A stretch of 64,000 nucleotides of DNA from Prinia subflava (GCF_021018805.1 NW_026960607.1:2978501-3042500); one strand, 5' to 3'. Shown: positions 19,023-31,134, counted from the stretch's first letter. Notes: generated from the letters alone by a model not told the origin. Program-made: numbers and translations.

Positions 19023-22000
19023 TTATTCATGGTCCCAAGTGAGCTTCAGCTTCAATTTGTTATCGCCTGGTGTGACCTTCCAAATTCCCTCTGGGGCTTT
19101 CTTCACTCGGGAGTGATGGATCCAGGCCTTCTGTTCTTTGATCTTGATTGAAGTGAAGGTAGTGAGGAGCACCTGGGATGGTCCTTCCCACTGCGGTTCC
19201 AAGGTCTTTTCTGCAAAAGACTTAATGTACACATAATCCCCAGGTTGTACATCATGTACTGGCCCATCTAGTTCTTTGTTTTGAGCTCCAGCCACATATC
19301 TCTCAATTTCTCTAAACTGTTTATTTAGGGCCACCATATATCTATGTAGGGTTTCTTCTTCTACTTGAATGGGTGTTGTCCCCTCTTGAACTGCATATGG
19401 CCTCCCATACAATATTTCAAAAGGGCTTGGTTTCTCTTTTGCCCTTGGTTTTGTCTGAATTTGCAATAATGCCAGTGGGAGAGCCTGGGGCCAGGGCAAA
19501 TTTGCTTCTTGCCCCAATCTCACAATTTGTTGTTTAATCAAATGGTTCGTTTTCTCCACTTGCCCACTAGATTGAGGATGATATGGGGTATGCAATTCCC
19601 AGTCTATTGCCAGGTGGTGACTTATTTGCTGTACAATTTTTGAAATAAACTGTGGCCCCCTATCTGAGGATATGGTAGCTGGAACTCCAAATCGTGGTAT
19701 TATTTCTTGCAACAGTGCTTTGGTCACCTCTCGGGCCTTAGCTGTCCTGGCAGGAAAGGCTTCTGGCCATCCTGAAAAGGTATCAGTTAGCACCAGTAGG
19801 TAATGATACCCTCCCTTTCTGGGCATTCTGTAAAATCAATTTGCCATTGTTGCCCAGGTCCACAACCTTTCCCAATTTGTCCCACTTTAGGCTTTGGGGT
19901 GTTTTTAGGGTTTGTTCGGAGGCAAAGGCTACACTGACAAGTTACTTGTATCACTGTGCCCTGCAATTTCCTGGCCATAATTCTTTCTTTCAAATGGTTA
20001 TACAGGGCATCCATTCTCCAGTGTGTTTTCTCATGTTCCCTCTGTACTAATGACCACAACAAATAAGAGGGTACTACAAGTTTCCCTTCTTCTGTTACAG
20101 CCCATCCCTCCTGGTTATAACTTGCCTTTTCTACCTTAATAAGTTTCTTATCCTTTTTATTGTATATTGGCTTACCCTCTAGAAATTTTTCCCTCTGGAA
20201 TCAATGCTGCCTCAGTTGTCTCATCAGGTATGTCACCTTTTGCTGCTTCTTTTGCCTCCCTATCCGCCAGCATATTCCCTTCCTCCAATTCAGAGCTCAC
20301 CTTTTGGTGCGCTTTAATGTGCATGATGGCTACCTTTTCAGGTAATTGTACTGCATCCAATAGTCTCGGTATTTCTTGGGCATGTTTAATATTCTTCTCT
20401 TGTGAGTTCAACAGTCCTCTCTCCTTCCAAGTGGCTCCATGTGCATGAACTACCCCGAATGCATACCTTGAGTCCATATAGATATTAATTCCTTTTCCTT
20501 TTGCTAGCTCTAGGGCTCAAATTAAGGCAATTATTATAGCCTTCTGCACACAGGTATTTGTTGGTAATGGTCTAGACTCTATTACCTCTCTGCTTGTGGT
20601 AACTGCATACCCAGCATGCCTCTTTCCACTGATGACATAGCTGCTCCCATCAGTAAACCAGGTCTCGGCATTCTCAAGCGGGGTATCTTTCAGATCTGGG
20701 CAACTGGAGTAGGTGGCCTCGATGTTCTGCAGGCAATCATGGATCACTGGTTCTCCCATATTCCCGCTGAGGAAGGAAGCTGGGTTCACAATGTTAGTTA
20801 CCACAATCTCAACATCATCTTGTTCTACCAGTATAGCTTGGTACTTCAGGAACCTCTGTGGGGAGAGCCAATGCCCCCCTTTCACTTCCAGGACTGTAGA
20901 CACTGTGTGGGACACTAGCACAGTCATCTTCTGGCCCAGGGTGAACTTGCGTGCCTCTTGGATCTTCACTGCTACTGCTGCAACGGCTCTGAGACACCTC
21001 GGCCACCCCTTAGCTGCCGTATCCAGCTGTTTGGAGAGGTAGGCAACTACCCTTCGGTACGGGCCCAGATTTTGTGCTAGTATTCCTAAAGCGATTCCTT
21101 GCTTCTCGTGAGAAAACAAAAAGAACGGCTTACCCACGTCTGGAAGTCCCAAGGCTGGTGCTGACATGAGGGCCTTCTTTAGCTGGTCGAAGGCTCGAGT
21201 TGCTTCTTTTGTCCATTTATGATCTCTGTACCCTTCCGTGATCAAGGCATACAGAGGTTTAACAAGCAATCCATAATTATAAATCCACAGTCTCCACCAC
21301 TCTGTCATGCCTAGAAAGGTTCTCAGTTCTTTCACTGTCTGAGGCTTTGGGGTCTGGCATATTGCCTCCTTGCGATCTTGTCCCAAGGTTCTCTGTCCAG
21401 CACTTCCTTCATAGCCCAGGTAAATACCTGTCTGCTTTACCATCTGAGCCTTCTTTTGGGATACTCGATATCCTTGCATGCCCAGAAAGTTTAGGAGGCT
21501 TACCGTCCAGTCCACCCATGTTTCCAGAGTCTGGGTGGCTATTAAGAGGTCATCCACATACTGGAGGAGCTGTCCTTCTCCTGGAGGAGGTTCCCAGGAC
21601 TCCAAATCCTTTGCAAGCTGCTCCCCAAATAGGGTAGGAGAGTTCTTATACCCCTGCGGTAATACGCACCATGTGAGCTGAGTTTTACGTCCAGATTTAG
21701 GGCTTTCCCATTCAAATGCAAAAATTTTCTGGCTGGCTTCATGGAGAGATAGGCAAAAGAAAGCATCCTTCAAATCTAAAACAGTAAACCAGGTTAATTC
21801 AGGTGTAAACGGGTTAACAGGGTGCAAGGATTGGCAACTACTGGGTACAAGTCCACAGTTACTTTGTTAACAGCTCTTAAACCTTGTACCAACCTATATG
21901 ACCCATCAGGCTTCTTCACTGGCAAAATAGGAGTGTTGAAATCAGACTGACACTCTCTCAGTAGTCCTATCTTGAAAAAGTTTTCAATAATTGGACTAAT

Positions 22001-22576
22001 CCCCTCTCTACCTTCTTTCTTTAGGGGGTATTGTTTAACCCTTACTGGCTGTCCTCCTTCTTTAAGTTTAATCTGCACTGGTAGTGCATTCTTTGCCCTT
22101 CCTGGTATATCAGAAGCCCACACTCCAGGAAATACCTGATCTATTATTTTCCTGAAATTTTCCTCTTCATTTGCAACTTCATTTTCTTTGGTTATCATCA
22201 TTAAACTTAACAGTTCTACATATTGTTGATCTTTTGCCTCCAAAATAATGTCCCCATTCTTAAATATTATTTTTGCCTCCAGCTGCTCTAGCAGGTCTCT
22301 GCCCAAAAGTGCAGACGGAGCTTTAGGCATGTATAAAAATCGGTGAATTCCCCACTGTTTACCCATTTTATACTTCAATGGTTTGCAAAAATAAGCTCTT
22401 TCAGATTGGCCAGTCGCCCCTTTTACCATAACATAGTCACTGGTTGCAGGTACTAGGGCCTTATTCAGCACTGAAAATGTTGCCCCTGTGTCTATCAAAA
22501 ATTTCACCTCTTCCTCTTTGTTCCCCAGTTTGACTATAACCAGAGGGTCCTCTAGGGTAGGGCCCTCCGGTCCCAC
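19023..22576 (-). pseudogene. pol: Gamma-like ERV 2 pro-pol
   Basis: The first frame (22576-21794) holds a retropepsin (LIDTGATFSV) fused in frame to the RT N-terminus. The second (21827-20517) has LDLKDAFF, YVDD and the RNase H start FTDGSS. A TGA near 20517 and a frame change separate it from the RNase H end (20477-20172). Integrase is in two frames (20062-19787 and 19826-19023), with [12 protein letters not shown] and SSGQVEKTN. At least three frame breaks and one nonsense codon are visible, so the gene is dead. Its close match to fragments A/B shows they are one family. Confidence 0.88.
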
Positions 22577-23943
22577 TTAGTCCTCTTTTACATGTGAGCA
22601 ATCACTTTTTCCCCTTTCTGACCACCTTTTCTATGTTCATCACCCTTTCTTAGTTTTGGACACTGTTTTTTCCAGTGACTAAATTTTTGCAAAATGCACA
22701 TTGATCTTTTCCCAGTCAGGGTGGTCCCTGTTTCGGTGGACCTTGCCCACGTTTTCCTTTTTCTCCCTCTTTTACTACTGCTACTAATTTCTTCATCCCT
22801 TGTTTATATCCTTCTTCCCGGTTACTAAAAACTCTCCAGGCCTCATCCAGTAAAGCTTCTAAATTCCGGCTGTTCGGACCCCGGATCTTCTGGAATTTCC
22901 GCCTGATGTCTCCTGTAGACTGTCCTAAAAGTAAATTTATCAATTGCTGCATCCCTTCATCAGATCCAGGATCCAGGGTGGTGTGTCGGGGCATTGCGTC
23001 TCGCAGGTGATCTAGAAATTCAGGTGTTTGAGAAGGGCCCTGTTTGATAGCATATAAGGCTGACCAATTTATGGTTTTGGGGATTGCTCTTTCCAGCCCT
23101 TTTACTATCAATTCCTGGTATCTCTTTAACCATCCCAAACCCTCATCTCCATTAGGATCCCATTTTGGGTCTTGGACAGGAAATATATCCTTAACATCTT
23201 CCTGTGTTGTTCTACAATCATCCTCGGCCAGATCCTTAGCTACTTTCAAAACTAATTGATTCTCAGTTTCTGTTAGGGCATCAAGCAGCAGTTGGAGGTC
23301 TGCCCAGTCAGGTAAATGCTGCTTAATCATAAACTTCATTTTCTTAGCAACCCCTATTGGATCACTTTGATAGCCCTTAGCACTCTTTTCCCAAATTTCT
23401 AAATCAGTCGAGGAAAAGGGAGCCTTATTCAGTTTTGTTTCTCCATCAGAGGTCATTGTTTGTCATAGAGGTGCGTGTATGACCTCTCTGGCTTGTTTTC
23501 GGGTCCTTGATGCTATGGGTCCTTGTGGGGGAAGTTTGGGAGCTGGTGAGGGAGGTTCAGGTTCATCCCACTCACTGTCACTGCTAGGCAGTGGTGGATA
23601 AAATTTGGATGGTTCCCTGGGTTCAGGAGTGGATGGAGAAACTCAGCTACTGTCCTTCCAAAGGAGATGAAGCTAGAGATGAAGCGGGGGAGGTTGGAGT
23701 TCATGATGGTTCTGAATCTGCATCCCCCACCACCCTCCTCCTTTCTTGCCTTTTAGGGGGTGGTTTAAGTATGTCTTCTGATCCTTGTTCCAATTCCTCT
23801 GCTTGGTATACCTTGTCAGGATGTGTGCACTTCTGATTTATTAAGCAGGTACTACAACACCATTTGGGCTTCACTTTAGTAACTTTATGGTCCTTTTCAA
23901 GGGCCAATACTAAAGGATCAGATGGTGGCCTCATTCCATAATC
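22577..23943 (-). pseudogene. gag: Gamma-like ERV 2 gag (p12-like, capsid, nucleocapsid)
   Basis: The open 246-codon frame at 23456-22716 is the capsid, with a major homology region (QGPSQTPEFLDHLRDAM followed by DEGMQQLINLLLGQS). Downstream, a CAFC cysteine pair and an HWKKQC half lie in different frames near 22640-22690, so the single zinc knuckle is broken. Upstream frames (23934-23701, 23704-23513) hold the linker with a PPPK segment and a CC...C cluster. The N-terminal matrix lies beyond the inserted beta copy 2 at 32086-32307. Confidence 0.78.
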
Positions 23944-23949
23944 CCTTTG
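23944..23949. repeat. Target-site duplication CCTTTG (left) of beta copy 2
   Basis: CCTTTG precedes the LTR and recurs at 32080-32085. Confidence 0.92.
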
Positions 23950-24268
23950 CGATACAATCCTGTTTCCCTCAAAGGGTCTCAGCTAGCTCAGCCCTTCTCA
24001 GGCCTAGTAGGATTATATCAAGAAAGACAGGATAAGGATTCAAAAGAGGCTCTCACCCTTTTAGCTGCAGTCCTTTATTCCAGGTTGATGTCCCAGGAGA
24101 GAGGGCGATCCCGGGGGACAGGGGTCCCTTTTTCTCAGGATTTCTGAGGGAGGGGCAAGCTGGCACACAGCCAATGGGGTCAGAAGGGGAAGGAAGGGTC
24201 AGACTACATGACAGGAGTTCCAGGGGTCCCTGAGGGAGAAGAAACCATTTCCCCAGGGGGATGTAACA
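23950..24268 (-). repeat. 3' LTR of beta copy 2
   Basis: The LTR starts CGATACAATCC and ends GATGTAACA on the plus strand. AATAAA lies on the minus strand near 24072-24078. A polypurine tract (AAAGGAGGAGA) abuts at about 24269-24285. Confidence 0.93.
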
Positions 24269-24309
24269 TCTCCTCCTTTTTTTGTTTAAAAAGATACAGA
24301 GAGAAATTC

Positions 24310-25665
24310 TCAAATTCTGTTTAACACGGAGTGTGGGTTTCCCCACCACTTATGGTTGGTAGGGAGACCGGACCGCTTTAGATTTGCCAACTCTATATGG
24401 TTGACTTCTGAGGTAGAAGATATGAGGCCATTAATAGCCTTGAAAATCAAACAGCGTAGGATCCCGAATGCTATGGTTACAAGGAAAAGGATTACAAAAA
24501 GTAACAAAATTGTTTTGACTACAGAAGTCCACCACCCAGTGAGTCCCCAGCCCTTGAACAGTTCCTTGATCCAATCTTCTGATTCTTGCTTCACTTGTCC
24601 GATCATGTTGTTCATGCTTCGGAGGGCAGTATGGATGTTTGGAGCCTCTGAGGACAAATTCATGCAACAGAGTCCTTCAAATTCCTGGCATTCATGTCCA
24701 TGTAATAGCAAGAGATAATCGATCGCAGCACGGTTCTGGATGGTAGCCTGTCTGGTAATCTCCTCGTCTTCTAGGAGGGAGCTGATGGCGATAGATGTTA
24801 AATTAGCCTGCTTGACCACCCAGCACTCTAGGTGGCCCAATTCACCTAGAGCTTTGGCTGCTGCTACCCACGGAAGAAACAGGGATACAGCAACTCTTTT
24901 TGACTTTGCCCAATGAAAAATGTCTGAATTACAATTTGGGTCCAAATTGTCAGCACTCCTTTTTTGAATTTTGTCAGCCGATTTGTTTTTGTGTGTCCAT
25001 TTACAAATTAAAGTTTGGTTGGGTGTCAACACGGACAAGCGCCCTATGGTACATGGCCCTCCGAAAAGCCGGGATGGAATTCCTGCCCATGCCCGATCCC
25101 CACAAACCAAGAACAATCCTCTCGGGAGGCTTCTGGGTTTGGAGTGAGATGGGTTGTCTGGTGCAATGTGGCTTATATTATGACACCACCTCTTTGCAGT
25201 AAATTCTCCCCGGAACTGCTTTATAAGGTGGTACTCGTCAGTGTTACGGGGTATTGGGATGATAGAGAACTGGATGCAGTATGTGGCAGGGGAGGAACCC
25301 AATAGTTCTAACTCCTGGGGTTCATGAGCTACCCTGGGCAAACCCTGCACCCATTCTGCTAAGGGGTTCATGGCGAACACACCTTGCTTTTGATGATCTT
25401 GGTGTGGTTGTGGGGTGTGTGCCTCTGGAATTTCGTTGGACTTGTATTTGTCCAAGCCTGCTGGAAATTCTCCAGCCTGCAAAGGAATTCCTACCAGACA
25501 GGTAGACATAGGATTCTTAGCTGCTGCAGTGGACAAACATATGTTTTCTTGTTGAAGTGTCTGTGCCAGGGTTACCCAGACATTCTGACGTGGTTGAGGG
25601 ATGATCCATGCAGCTGCCAGACTGTTCAGCATTAGCAGGATGACAACTTGGATGGGGTTCATCAT
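24310..25665 (-). CDS. env: Beta copy 2 env, full-length glycoprotein precursor
   Basis: The 451-codon frame encodes a signal peptide (VVILLMLNSLAAAW), a surface subunit of about 215 residues, a KIQKR basic cleavage site and a transmembrane subunit. The latter has an internal fusion-peptide-like VAVSLFLPWVAAAKALG segment, the CX6CC motif CQEFEGLCC, a membrane anchor (TILLLFVILFLVTIAFGIL) and a 45-residue tail. The CX6CC type is that of alpha- and gammaretroviruses; betaretroviruses of the mammary tumour virus type lack it. It would be expressed from a spliced RNA. No disabling change is visible. Whether it is expressed or processed cannot be judged here. Confidence 0.88.
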   Translation of the reverse strand: MMNPIQVVILLMLNSLAAAWIIPQPRQNVWVTLAQTLQQENICLSTAAAKNPMSTCLVGIPLQAGEFPAGLDKYKSNEIPEAHTPQPHQDHQKQGVFAMNPLAEWVQGLPRVAHEPQELELLGSSPATYCIQFSIIPIPRNTDEYHLIKQFRGEFTAKRWCHNISHIAPDNPSHSKPRSLPRGLFLVCGDRAWAGIPSRLFGGPCTIGRLSVLTPNQTLICKWTHKNKSADKIQKRSADNLDPNCNSDIFHWAKSKRVAVSLFLPWVAAAKALGELGHLECWVVKQANLTSIAISSLLEDEEITRQATIQNRAAIDYLLLLHGHECQEFEGLCCMNLSSEAPNIHTALRSMNNMIGQVKQESEDWIKELFKGWGLTGWWTSVVKTILLLFVILFLVTIAFGILRCLIFKAINGLISSTSEVNHIELANLKRSGLPTNHKWWGNPHSVLNRI

Positions 25666-25763
25666 AGGGTTGAGTGGGAGGTAGGTTTTCTCTGGAAGGG
25701 AAAAATAAACATTTTTTAAAACATGTTAAAAAGGTTCCTGTTTCTGCCAGAAGGAATCCACCT

Positions 25764-28481
25764 CTAAGGAGGTTCTTTCTCTTCCATCCGGCGGCGTCTT
25801 CTCTTCGAAGCATCAGTCACTTGCTTCTCGTCCCCTTCTGCTGGAGCTGGATTTTTGGGGACAAAAGGTTTCACCCACTTCTGGGGAATCCACCGAGGGC
25901 CTGAGGGAGTAGCCACACATGCATAGCCACGACCCCAGGTCACCAGCTCATAGGGACCTCTGGTTTCCCAAGTTTCAGGATCCCTAATCAAAACCGGTGG
26001 ACGCTGAGACAATTTAAACTGATCACCACTATTAAAATGACGTACCACAGGTGGACTCATGTTTTCAAATGAACAGTTTAGAAAATTGATGGTGAACATG
26101 GCTTTGCAGAGCTTCTGCTGTGGTGTCATCCACGAAGCCGAGCAGTTCTGCCTAGCCAGAACCTGTTTGAGCGTCTGGTGTGCACGCTAGATCACAGCTT
26201 GACCTGTGGGGGAGTGAGGGATGCCAGTTTTATGCTCCACTCCCCACTGCTGGACAAATTCTAGGAACTCCTTGGACACATACGCTGGGCCGTTATCAGT
26301 TTTGATTGTTTTTGGAATTCCCAACACTGCAAAGGCTTGCACTAGGTGTTGCTTGGCATGTATGGATTTTTCTCCTGCGTGGGCAGAGGCATACACTGCA
26401 CCTGAATATGTGTCAATGCTCACATGAACATATTTGAGGCGACCAAAACTAGGAATGTGTGTGATGTCTGTTTGCCATACCTCACAGCTGCCCAGGCCTC
26501 TGGGGTTAACCCCCATGCCCATCGATGGCATGACCTGGAGCTGGCAGTTCGGACAGGTACCTACAATGGCTCGAGCCTGGCTCCGTGTTAGCTGGAATTG
26601 TCGGATCAGGGCTGGCACATTTTGATGGTAATGTTGGTGACTCAGTTTTGCCTGCTGGAAGACATCAGGGAGATGTGCCTTTTCAACTGGTGCAGCAAGG
26701 GAGTCTGCCTGGCGATTCCCCTCTGCGATCTCACCTGGCAAATCAGTGTGTGACCTCACATGCATCACGTAAAACGGGTGCTGTCGATGAGAAACCAAAT
26801 AGATTAGCTTTGAAAGCAACCTGAAGACATGTTCATTCTCTATTTCTTTGAGCACAGCCTGCTCCGCTCTGGACACTACTCCCGCCACATAGGCAGAGTC
26901 AGTTACCAAATTGATTGGTTCTGAGAACTTCTCAAAAGCTCTTATCACTGCGGCCAGTTCAGCCACTTGGGGGGATCCCTCCACAAACTCAACATCAGCT
27001 TCCCAATGCTGAGTCTGTGGGTTCCTCCAAGTCACGACGGACTTGTTCGAAGCCCCCGATGCGTCTGTGAAGACTGTGAGAGTTTTCAGTGGTCTCCGAC
27101 TCCTTTTCTCATGAGGAATGAGGTGGAATTCCTCATTGAACAACTTGTGGGACGGGGCATGGACTGATATTTGTCCCCTGTAGCTGTCCAGAGATAATTG
27201 GAGACTGGCATTACTCTGCAGCAAATGCTCAAACATCTCTTTGGTCAATCTCTCAGGAGAGTTCTTTCCCTCCTCTGAAAGTCTGACCGGGAGGTGAATG
27301 CATGCAAAGTCACAACCTGCCAATTCACACAATCTTACCCTGGCCTTCCGAATCAGCTGCGCTATCAGCTCCTGTGGCTCTGTGATGGTCTTGGATCTTT
27401 GGTGGGAGAGGAAAACCCACTCTATTATCAACAGTGAATCTCTCTCTTCCTCGATCCACTGAAAGATCAAGCCATGCAGGTGTGGCAGTTTTCCTAGAAC
27501 TATGAACTGGAAAGGCACCTTTGGCTCACACCGGTGAGCCTGTCTCTCTGACAAGGCTTTTTGTACCTTTTCGATTGCTGTCTTCGCCTCTGGGGTCAGC
27601 TCCCTGGGAGACGTCAGCTCCTTCTCCCCCTTCAATAAATTGAAGAGGGGTTCTAGATCTTGATTTGTGAGGCCTAGCCAGGGTCTTACCCAATTCAAAG
27701 ACCCACACAGGGAGTGGAGATCTGCTAGAGTTTTTGGATTGCAACCAATTTCTAAGCTCTGTGGAACAACAGTCCTTGCACTGATTTGCAAGCCCAGGTA
27801 TTTCCAAGGTGGCATCCTTTGAACCTTGTCCTCCTGTAATTGAAATCCAGCAGAGGTTAAAACTTTAACCACTAGGTCAAGCGTGTGTTGGAGTATAGAG
27901 TCATTGGGGCCACACACTAGCACATCATCCATGTAGTGAAGGATGATGGCTTCTTTTCTCTGTGCGCGTATTGGAGACAGTAATGAGGCTACATATTGTT
28001 GGCATATGAAAGGACTCGATTTGAGACCCTGGGGAAGGACCCTCCAGTGATAACGCTTCATTGGGGCCTGTCTATTGACAGTGGGAACTGAGAAGGCAAA
28101 CCTAGGGGCATCTTCAGGGTGCAATGGAATTTGGAAAAAACAGTCCTTGATGTCTAAGACAGCCAATTTCCAATCTCGGGGGAGCATAGTTGGAGTGGGC
28201 ATCCCTGGTTGGAGGGGTCCCATGTCTTCTACTATTTTGTTAATTTCTCTTAGATCATGGAGCAACCTCCACTTGTCCTTTCCCGGTTTCTTTATCACAA
28301 AGATCGGGAAATTCCAGGGGCTTGTTGTCTCCACAATATGTCCCTGAGCCAATTGCTCTTCCACGAGTTTTTCCAGCGCCTTGAGCTTTTCTTTGCTCAA
28401 AGGCCACTGTGCTACCCATCTGGGGGTGTTTTCCAACCACTTTAACTTCTGGGTAGGGCGCTCCACAGTGGCTACTTGCAA
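25764..28481 (-). pseudogene. pol: Beta copy 2 pol: one nonsense codon at the integrase catalytic Glu
   Basis: A 764-codon frame (28481-26187) holds RT (LDIKDCFFQIP, YMDD), RNase H (FTDASG, VAELAAV, VTDSAYV, all acidic residues kept) and integrase up to the third acidic residue. A TAG at 26187-26189 replaces the GAG codon that encodes the DDE glutamate in copy 1. The integrase C-terminus (26129-25764) continues in the same register to a basic end. The upstream zinc finger (HQHYHQN, CPNC) and both core aspartates (WQTDI, KTDNGPAY) are intact. RT and RNase H could still be made. Confidence 0.92.
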
Positions 28482-29340
28482 AAATCCTGGGGTGTTTTAG
28501 GAATGACCAATTGGACTCCCCACTGGGACATGGTGTCCCTCCCCCACAGTGGGGCATTATAATCTGCTACGAAAGGACGGACATTCGCCACCTTTCCATC
28601 AGGTCCCTCAATTTGCACCACGTTTTTCGAAATCCTTGCCATTGAGATTCCTCCTATGCCCTGAAGTTTGCCTGCCACCGGCTCTAATTCCCAGTTTGAA
28701 GGCCACATGCTTTGTGGCAGTACGGTGACCTGAGCTCCCGTGTCAAGCACTCCCGCCACTTGGAGGCGCTCTGACCCACAAGTAATGTTGCACATCATAG
28801 AGGGTTTAGGTTCCCCCACCACCTCTGTCCAGTAGACCTCTGGTGATTTACCGTCTGCTGTGATCTCTGCTGGAACCGGTATAGCTTGGGCAAGAATTTG
28901 CCCCGCTACCAGATAAAAGGGTGGGTGTGTACAACGAGCCAACAACATGAGGCCTATTATTTTTCCTTTTATGGTCATGGGAGCTATCTCAATTTCCAAG
29001 GGTGTGTGTGCCGTGTCCCCAATAACAAAATACTCACTGTCCAATCCCATGTGGTAAACCGTCAGGTCCTGTGAGATGTTAGACAGGTCAACTGTTATAA
29101 CCATCCACTCAGTAGATCTGAAATGGAAACTTTTGGTAGTTACAAGTCTAAAACGGCCAAGTGGTTGCCAAACTTTGTTAGTTGAGCATTTAGCATTTAC
29201 ATTTTTCTGCACCCCCACACCCCGTGACCTGCCCTCCCCCCCCTTTTTCTTTAAGAGAGAAGCTTTTGCCAATGTGAGTCCCGCTACATTTATATCTTTG
29301 CGCGTTGTAGTATCAACCGCGGGCACGCGCTGTAAATTCA
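28472..29340 (-). CDS. pro: Beta copy 2 pro: dUTPase-like region plus protease
   Basis: About 284 codons are open in the -1 frame after the gag slip site. The protease motif reads LDTGAQ here, versus LDTGAD in copy 1, so Asp-Thr-Gly itself is intact but the following acidic residue is changed. The N-terminal region ends in a QILAQAIP segment like the GDxIAQ motif of dUTPases, although the remaining motifs are weak. A product would be made as Gag-Pro fusion and cleave Gag and Pol polyproteins. Confidence 0.78.
28481..28487 (-). promoter_or_regulatory. Pro/pol -1 frameshift heptamer (GGATTTT)
   Basis: Same position and sequence as in copy 1; pro stop TAG is at 28472-28474 and pol is open in -1 frame. 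Confidence 0.75.
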
Positions 29341-31134
29341 GTTTTTTTGTTTGTTGAATTTCTTCTGCTTCTGCGTCTGGGGGCAGGATCTGGCGAAGTG
29401 TCCTGGTTTCTTGCAGCGGAGGCAGATGATGCGCTGCAGCTGGTCTGGTGGCATCTGTTGCCTGCTGGGGTGTGGTCCTGCAGGGGCTGTATGCTGTGGG
29501 TGTGTTGGTCCAGGATGTCTTTCAGATGTGCAGAACATTTCTGCCCTTCTGGAACAAGCTTCTATCATCTGGGACAGAGTAGGTGGAGGGTCCAAGGGTA
29601 AAGTGAGGATAATTCTACGACAGGTCTCATTAGCATTTCTTTGAGCCATCTCTTTGATCAGCTCTGCCTGCACCACGGGATCTGGTATTTGGTGTTCCAC
29701 CTGTGTCCTCAGACGATCAACAAACTGTAAGAAATTCTCCGTAGGAAATTGTTTAACATTGACATAACTTCCTTTCCCTTCCCTTGATGGTAGCTGATAA
29801 AACATTTTCTCTGCAACATTGCTAATCCTAAGTAAAATTTGTTTGGATAATACTCGGGTTTGTTTTTCGGGGCAAGCCCAGACACCTTCACCACACAGAT
29901 GTTCAAATGTAATATCATTATTTTCAGTGTCCTTAGCCATATTAGGGTTTTGCTGAATCTCCTGTAAAAGTGTTCTTAAAGCTCTTTTCCACATATTGTC
30001 CCACAGATCATACTCTGAGGGAGATAACAGACATCTGAATAAGTCCTTAATATCACTAGGAACCATTTCATTAGAATCAAATGTGGCTCTAAACATCCCT
30101 TTAAAGATGGGGGTGTCCCTGCCAAACTCACGTTGTACTTTGCATAGTTCTTTCTTGTCTTGGTAGGAGAGTGGCTGGTATTGCCTAGAACCTTGCCTTC
30201 TGCCTACATATGTCACCGGAACGACAGAGAAAATGTGTTCGTCTGCATTTGCCAAGGGTCTGGAAACTGCTGCCGGTCCCCCCGTGTCTGGGGACACCGG
30301 GGTTACAGCGTTTGCAGTCCCTTGTGTGTTGGGAAGGAAAGGCATGCTCTGTCCGTGCTGGCTGGGCAGCCCAGGCTGTCCCCCTCCCCCCGCCGTGTGG
30401 CAATCATACCCCCCGCCGTGGCCGTGCAGGGTGGGGGGGGCGGCCCTCTCCCTGCTGCCGGGGAGGCAGTGGGAGGAGGGGCCGGCCCCCCCTGAGCCGC
30501 CACAACAGCCGGGAAGGAGGCAGGGGGAGGAGGGGTGGGGTGGGGCTGCCGGAGGCCAGAAGGGGTTGGCACAGGGGTATGGGGTGGGGGCGGGGGCAGA
30601 GGGAGGGGGTTGGAGGGGGAAGGGGTCGTGGGGGGAAGGTCGGGGCACATGGCAGCCGCCATTATTATCTGCCACGTGGAGGGGGTCTCCCAGGGGCTCT
30701 GCCGCCTCGCAGAAGTCCCGGGCCGCCCCTGCCCCCCCACCGAGATCACGGGGAGAGAAACTGGCTTTGTTAAAAGGATCCCGGGACAAAGGTAAACCCG
30801 GGTATAAAGGTGGATTAGAGGGAGGATTACATGGGGTAAGTTTTTGCTCCTGGCTGGGTTTGTTTAACTCTAAAAGATGTTTACGAGCTTGCAAAAATAT
30901 TGGGATAAATACAGAAGCGGCGTGATCATTATTTTGGACTTTATCTGTGATCACAGTACCCACGTAGTCCCAAAAGGAAACAGTATCTATCTGCAACAAT
31001 TCAGCTTCAGTAAATTCATGTTCTAACCAGAGAACGAAACGTTTTTGCAGCCTTTTGGAAATTTTAACGTTAATTAAAAGGTCCTGGAGTTGTTTTAATA
31101 TACTCTTTTGAGGAGCTGATAGCTGTATGCCCAT
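29338..31134 (-). CDS. gag: Beta copy 2 gag, full length
   Basis: The 598-codon frame begins Met-Gly, the N-myristoylation context for membrane targeting. Residues 1-90 are matrix-like. Residues 95-310 form a Pro/Gly-rich linker with a PSAP late-domain motif at about 178-181. Capsid follows (EFGRDTPIFKGMF to ACSRRAEMF), then a nucleocapsid with one zinc knuckle CLRCKKPGHFARSC near residue 570. Other betaretroviruses usually have two zinc knuckles, so a single one is noteworthy. The frame ends at the slip site. Pro and pol are reached by -1 shifts. Confidence 0.9.
   Translation of the reverse strand: MGIQLSAPQKSILKQLQDLLINVKISKRLQKRFVLWLEHEFTEAELLQIDTVSFWDYVGTVITDKVQNNDHAASVFIPIFLQARKHLLELNKPSQEQKLTPCNPPSNPPLYPGLPLSRDPFNKASFSPRDLGGGAGAARDFCEAAEPLGDPLHVADNNGGCHVPRPSPHDPFPLQPPPSAPAPTPYPCANPFWPPAAPPHPSSPCLLPGCCGGSGGAGPSSHCLPGSRERAAPPTLHGHGGGYDCHTAGGGGQPGLPSQHGQSMPFLPNTQGTANAVTPVSPDTGGPAAVSRPLANADEHIFSVVPVTYVGRRQGSRQYQPLSYQDKKELCKVQREFGRDTPIFKGMFRATFDSNEMVPSDIKDLFRCLLSPSEYDLWDNMWKRALRTLLQEIQQNPNMAKDTENNDITFEHLCGEGVWACPEKQTRVLSKQILLRISNVAEKMFYQLPSREGKGSYVNVKQFPTENFLQFVDRLRTQVEHQIPDPVVQAELIKEMAQRNANETCRRIILTLPLDPPPTLSQMIEACSRRAEMFCTSERHPGPTHPQHTAPAGPHPSRQQMPPDQLQRIICLRCKKPGHFARSCPQTQKQKKFNKQKN
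29341..29347 (-). promoter_or_regulatory. Gag/pro -1 frameshift heptamer (A AAA AAC)
   Basis: The gag frame reads CAA AAA AAC TGA; the TGA at 29338-29340 ends gag. The heptamer is one of the most efficient known retroviral slip sequences. Confidence 0.88.
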
